37,874 nt of DNA. It comes from DASXRU01 sp036506395 (GTDB lineage: Bacteria; Acidobacteriota; Blastocatellia; Pyrinomonadales; Pyrinomonadaceae). Positions 35,186 to 37,874 of the stretch are shown in pieces (the first letter of the stretch is position 1; each line of letters opens with the position of its first letter). Below the pieces are notes generated by a model that made no database searches, had not been told where the DNA came from, and was given only the letters and a program-made list of their open reading frames with translations. The stretch spans positions 1 through 37,874 of the forward strand of contig DASXRU010000081.1 in assembly GCA_036506395.1 (NCBI GenBank), given 5' to 3'. The position numbers were made by a program, and so were the translations under genes.

Positions 35186-36415
35186 ATGCAACTTCATTGC
35201 GGCATCAAAGCCCCTCTGTCCGGCAGCACTCAGAGAATCTCGAATTCCCAGAGAACCAGGTCCCGTGGCAGTGTTACCCAGTGCGCCTCGGGCCGGATCA
35301 CCGAAAATCCCGGTGGCGATATCGAATCCCTGCCGATACAGTACGTCCGTTTCGGCGGCCCGGGCCTCTGCAACGATTGCATCCTGCTCAGCGATAGCCG
35401 CTCCCTTGGCAGCAAGCTCGACACGGCAGCTTTCTTCGAGGCCGGGCGCGGCTGGATTGTTTCGCGCGCGCGCTTCTCGCGCAGCATCGCAGATCGGCGC
35501 GGGCGGGCCCGTCGGCGCCCCTTTGACCCTGGCTGCGGCTTTGACCGGCGGTACCTCACCGGCGGTACCGGCGGCGCGGCACTGGGCTTCGAGGCCGGGC
35601 GCAGCGGGGGAGTTTCGCGCGCGAGCTTCTCGCGCAGCCTCGCAGATCGAGAGGGCGGGGCCCGTCGGCGCCCCCGTCCTGGTCCTGCGTGCGGCTTTGA
35701 CAAACGGGTTCGGCCCTAACTGTGGCGGGCCGCAGATGAGTCCCACCGCGTCCAGCCATTTACCAGACCGCCCATTGATACCGACAGCCACGAGCCCAGC
35801 CGGGCAGCGCTGGGTACTGTCGAACTCAATAACAGGACTACCCCCAAAGAAATCATACGTAGATTTGGCGTAGGGACCGTCGAACACGGCGGACGGGAAC
35901 TCGCTCGGCTGTTGAGTAGTGGCGGCGATGCCGCAAAACAGATGAATGTTGTTCACGGTGATCGTATACACACCTTCCGCCCTGACGTACATACCTGTCA
36001 CGATTGGGGCATCTTTGGGACAGATGATATTTCTGATGCCCCCTCCGGTTCCTCCGTACCAACCGTTTTCGAGTTCCTGTAGTTCTATTCCCAACACCGA
36101 CTTAATACCCGTGCCTCTGAGCCCCGAGCCTGTTGTCAATAGCGCGTCACTCGTCTCGCGCGGTCCGTACGCGGTGACGCAAAGGGGCCGGATTGCATCT
36201 ACGTCATCGCCGGTCCGAAGCTCGAACCCGGTTAAGAGCTGGTCCTGTGGGCAGCGAGTAACGAACTGACCGCCTCCGCTGCCTCCGAGCGGCGGGAGTA
36301 TCGCGTCCGTCTGCGCCTGCGCGGAAAGAACGAAGAGCAACATTGCCAGCGGCACAGGTATTAGCCGGCTTTGCCATTGCAACCATCGTGTGCATTTCAT
36401 CATTTGCTGCTTCAT
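35162..36415 (-). CDS. Exported protein: beta-prism-like head, two Cys-repeat linkers, one GFDI repeat
   Basis: 417 residues from the ATG at 36415 with GGAGGAGCTG upstream. Residues 1-34 are a signal peptide ending in AQAQ. Residues about 45-245 form a head with GGSGGGQFVTRCP...LLTGFELRTGDDVDAIRPLCV and a related second half (RCPAGLVAVGINGRSGKWLDAVGLICG), reminiscent of jacalin/beta-prism lectin strands but Cys-containing. Two linker repeats follow (ICEAAREARARNSPAAPGLE; ICDAAREARARNNPAAPGLE). The last 86 residues are the shared GFDIATGIFG domain. It could bind glycan or surface structures through the head. This is inference from motif shape. Confidence 0.7.
   Translation of the reverse strand: MKQQMMKCTRWLQWQSRLIPVPLAMLLFVLSAQAQTDAILPPLGGSGGGQFVTRCPQDQLLTGFELRTGDDVDAIRPLCVTAYGPRETSDALLTTGSGLRGTGIKSVLGIELQELENGWYGGTGGGIRNIICPKDAPIVTGMYVRAEGVYTITVNNIHLFCGIAATTQQPSEFPSAVFDGPYAKSTYDFFGGSPVIEFDSTQRCPAGLVAVGINGRSGKWLDAVGLICGPPQLGPNPFVKAARRTRTGAPTGPALSICEAAREARARNSPAAPGLEAQCRAAGTAGEVPPVKAAARVKGAPTGPPAPICDAAREARARNNPAAPGLEESCRVELAAKGAAIAEQDAIVAEARAAETDVLYRQGFDIATGIFGDPARGALGNTATGPGSLGIRDSLSAAGQRGFDAAMKLHLSRNYKR
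35341..35416 (-). repeat. 76-nt exact duplicate of 36902-36977
   Basis: This block, inside the GFDI domain of the 35162-36415 gene, is identical base for base to 36902-36977 in the neighbouring paralogue, in a region where flanking bases differ. Even third codon positions match, so the copies were recently duplicated or homogenised. Confidence 0.9.
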
Positions 36416-36425
36416 CAGCTCCTCC

Positions 36426-37781
36426 TTAATTTGTCGGGGCGGTGACGGTGAGAGTGGTGATGATTTTTGGCGTGCCCTGTTGTCCTTCATAGATCATCAT
36501 GCGGAAGGTTTGGCTGCTGCCGAGTTTGATCGTCGTGGGCTTAGTGCCGTCGCCGCCTCTGGCGAACTCACTCCACTGCCCATTGTCTACGGAGAGATAA
36601 ATCTCGCAGTAGGTATAGCCCTGCGGAGGTTTCCAGGAAATGCTCGTCCCGGCGGAGGTTTGGCCGTTGGGAACGATGACGGGATTGGGACTGGCAACAA
36701 TTGTTCCGGCAGCCGGCGCTGCTGGTCGATCGTAGGTGCGGCTCAAGTGAAACTTGGCTGCAGCATTGAAGCCCCTCTGGCCAGCGGCACCGAGAGAGTC
36801 TCGTATTGCCAGAGAACCCGGACCCTTGGCGGTGTTGCCTTGCGCCCCGAGAGCGGGATCGCCGAAGATCCCAGTGGCAATATCGAATCCCTGCTGAAAC
36901 TGTACGTCCGTTTCGGCGGCCCGGGCCTCTGCAACGATTGCATCCTGCTCAGCGATAGCCGCTCCCTTGGCAGCAAGATCAGCGCGGCACTTTTCTTCGA
37001 GGCCGGGCGCGGCTGGATTGTTTCGCGCGCGAGCTTCTCGCGCAGCATCACAGATTGGCGGGGGCGGGTTGTGTGCCGTGCCCGGTGGCAGTTCCACCTT
37101 GGCTGCGGCTGGGACCACCGGCCTCGATGGGGCTTCGGGCGGCGGCGCGGCTTTGGGCGTCAACGTTGGCACGCCGCAGATGAGGCCAACTGCATCCAGC
37201 CATTCACCAGACCGCCCGTTGATGCCGACGGCTACGAGCGAAGTGGGGCAGAGCTGCGTTGATTGAGTTCGCTTAGGAGGGGAACGAATAAAATGAATCG
37301 TTTGACCCTGGAACAACACGTCGTAGTGATCCCTCTGCGTTTGAGTTGTAGCGGCAACGCCGCAAAACAGACCCAGGGAGGCGACGGTCTCCGTCTCCAC
37401 GCCCCAGGACCGGACGTACATACCTGTCACGATTGGCATATTCCTCGGACAAGGAAGTTGCTGCAGGCTGCCGCCATTTCCTCCAAACCTTTCCCCTCCA
37501 GCTATAGGTGGCCCTACATCGGCCGGCCCATAGGGGGTGACGCAAATCAGTCGAATTGCATCGACCCACTCACCCGTTCGAAGTTCGAAGCCGGTTAAGA
37601 GCTGGCCTTGTGGACAGCGGGCGACGAACGAACCCCCTCCGCCGCCTCCGATCGGCGGAAGTACGGCGTCTGTTTGAGCCTGCGCGGAAAGAAAGAAGAA
37701 CAACATCGCCAGCGGCATCAGAATTAGGCGAGGACGCCATTGCAAGTACAGTCGTCTGCGGTTCATGATTGTGTAATTCAT
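36426..37781 (-). CDS. Exported protein: beta-prism-like head, one Cys linker, GFDI repeat, Ig/FN3-like C-terminus
   Basis: 451 residues. AAGGAG lies 9 bases before the ATG at 37781. Residues 1-36 are a signal peptide (ILMPLAMLFFFLSAQAQ). The head (GGGGGGSFVARCPQGQLLTGFELRTGEWVDAI; LCPTSLVAVGINGRSGEWLDAVGLICG) parallels that of the 35162-36415 protein. A single ICDAAREARARNNPAAPGLE linker precedes the GFDI domain (about 267-352). Unlike its paralogue it continues for ~100 residues of Ig/FN3-like strands (GTSISWKPPQGYTYCEIYLSVDNG; SQTFRMMIYEG). First gene of the block; 10 bases separate its stop from the next start. Confidence 0.7.
   Translation of the reverse strand: MNYTIMNRRRLYLQWRPRLILMPLAMLFFFLSAQAQTDAVLPPIGGGGGGSFVARCPQGQLLTGFELRTGEWVDAIRLICVTPYGPADVGPPIAGGERFGGNGGSLQQLPCPRNMPIVTGMYVRSWGVETETVASLGLFCGVAATTQTQRDHYDVLFQGQTIHFIRSPPKRTQSTQLCPTSLVAVGINGRSGEWLDAVGLICGVPTLTPKAAPPPEAPSRPVVPAAAKVELPPGTAHNPPPPICDAAREARARNNPAAPGLEEKCRADLAAKGAAIAEQDAIVAEARAAETDVQFQQGFDIATGIFGDPALGAQGNTAKGPGSLAIRDSLGAAGQRGFNAAAKFHLSRTYDRPAAPAAGTIVASPNPVIVPNGQTSAGTSISWKPPQGYTYCEIYLSVDNGQWSEFARGGDGTKPTTIKLGSSQTFRMMIYEGQQGTPKIITTLTVTAPTN
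36902..36977 (-). repeat. 76-nt exact duplicate of 35341-35416
   Basis: Partner of the block at 35341-35416, within the GFDI domain of the 36426-37781 gene. The two are 1561 bases apart in direct orientation. Confidence 0.9.
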
Positions 37782-37874
37782 CGACTTACTCCTTCAATTC
37801 TTTAGCCCCTAACAGCGGTTTAGAGTTCAGCTTCAGGCTGTCACTGCTGCGAAGACAAGTTGAAGCGGAAGGCT

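Noticed and set aside
36390..37262. 290-codon plus-strand frame opposite the GFDI genes
   Set aside because: Its sequence only mirrors the minus-strand repeats; the minus-strand products have signal peptides and ribosome sites.

Overview
The window reads as a chromosomal piece of a soil-type bacterium, most likely an acidobacterium (Blastocatellia-like). This rests on the combination of an Oar-type TonB receptor with an N-terminal carboxypeptidase-regulatory domain, a TPR-CHAT protein, a sigma-like/transmembrane protein of a kind I associate with that phylum, and many secreted proteins of unknown function. The taxonomic call is inference; there is no rRNA or other marker in the window, and I found no tRNA.

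Bases 1-15824 (+) are the downstream half of a contractile injection system (phage-tail-like, Afp/PVC/eCIS type) operon. It begins inside a partial protein that may be a cargo or toxin module. It continues through a tube-like/LysM pair (Afp7-like, split in two), a gpD-type spike hub and a gpV/OB-fold spike (an Afp8-type protein split in two), a PAAR-like tip, a gp25 baseplate wedge, two very large tandem baseplate-J-like proteins, a gpI-like tail protein with a beta-helical C-terminus, a 1149-residue beta-helix fibre-like protein, and a last small protein with a peptidase-regulatory-like fold. Genes are packed with overlaps or gaps of only a few bases. Sheath, main tube, AAA ATPase and terminator genes are not in the window and should lie upstream of base 1.

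Bases 16001-24508 hold three long genes: a TonB-dependent outer-membrane receptor (-), a TPR-CHAT caspase-like protein with its His/Cys dyad intact (+), and a convergent 698-residue one-pass membrane protein (-). Bases 24867-31031 (+) hold a series of smaller genes: DoxX-like membrane protein, YceI-like lipid-binding protein, a solitary ketosynthase with a type-II-PKS-like active-site motif, a small cytochrome c, a lipoprotein with two DUF4440/SnoaL-like domains, a DUF1440/YagU-like membrane protein, and a glucoamylase-like/GH144-like enzyme.

Bases 31032-31835 carry no intact gene. They hold what look like debris of mobile or toxin-antitoxin DNA: a decayed HTH antitoxin-like reading frame, frameshifted tyrosine-recombinase-like C-terminal pieces, and short ordered direct repeats.

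Bases 31836-37781 (-) form a tight six-gene block of exported proteins. Four of the six share a repeated ~80-residue domain (six copies in all) that I cannot assign to a named family. Two of these also carry a cysteine-containing beta-prism-like head. The others are a translationally coupled lipoprotein and a one-pass membrane protein with internal repeats. DNA-level identity between copies (76-nt and 46-nt exact blocks) shows recent duplication or gene conversion. This block is the best candidate for an undescribed system in the window.
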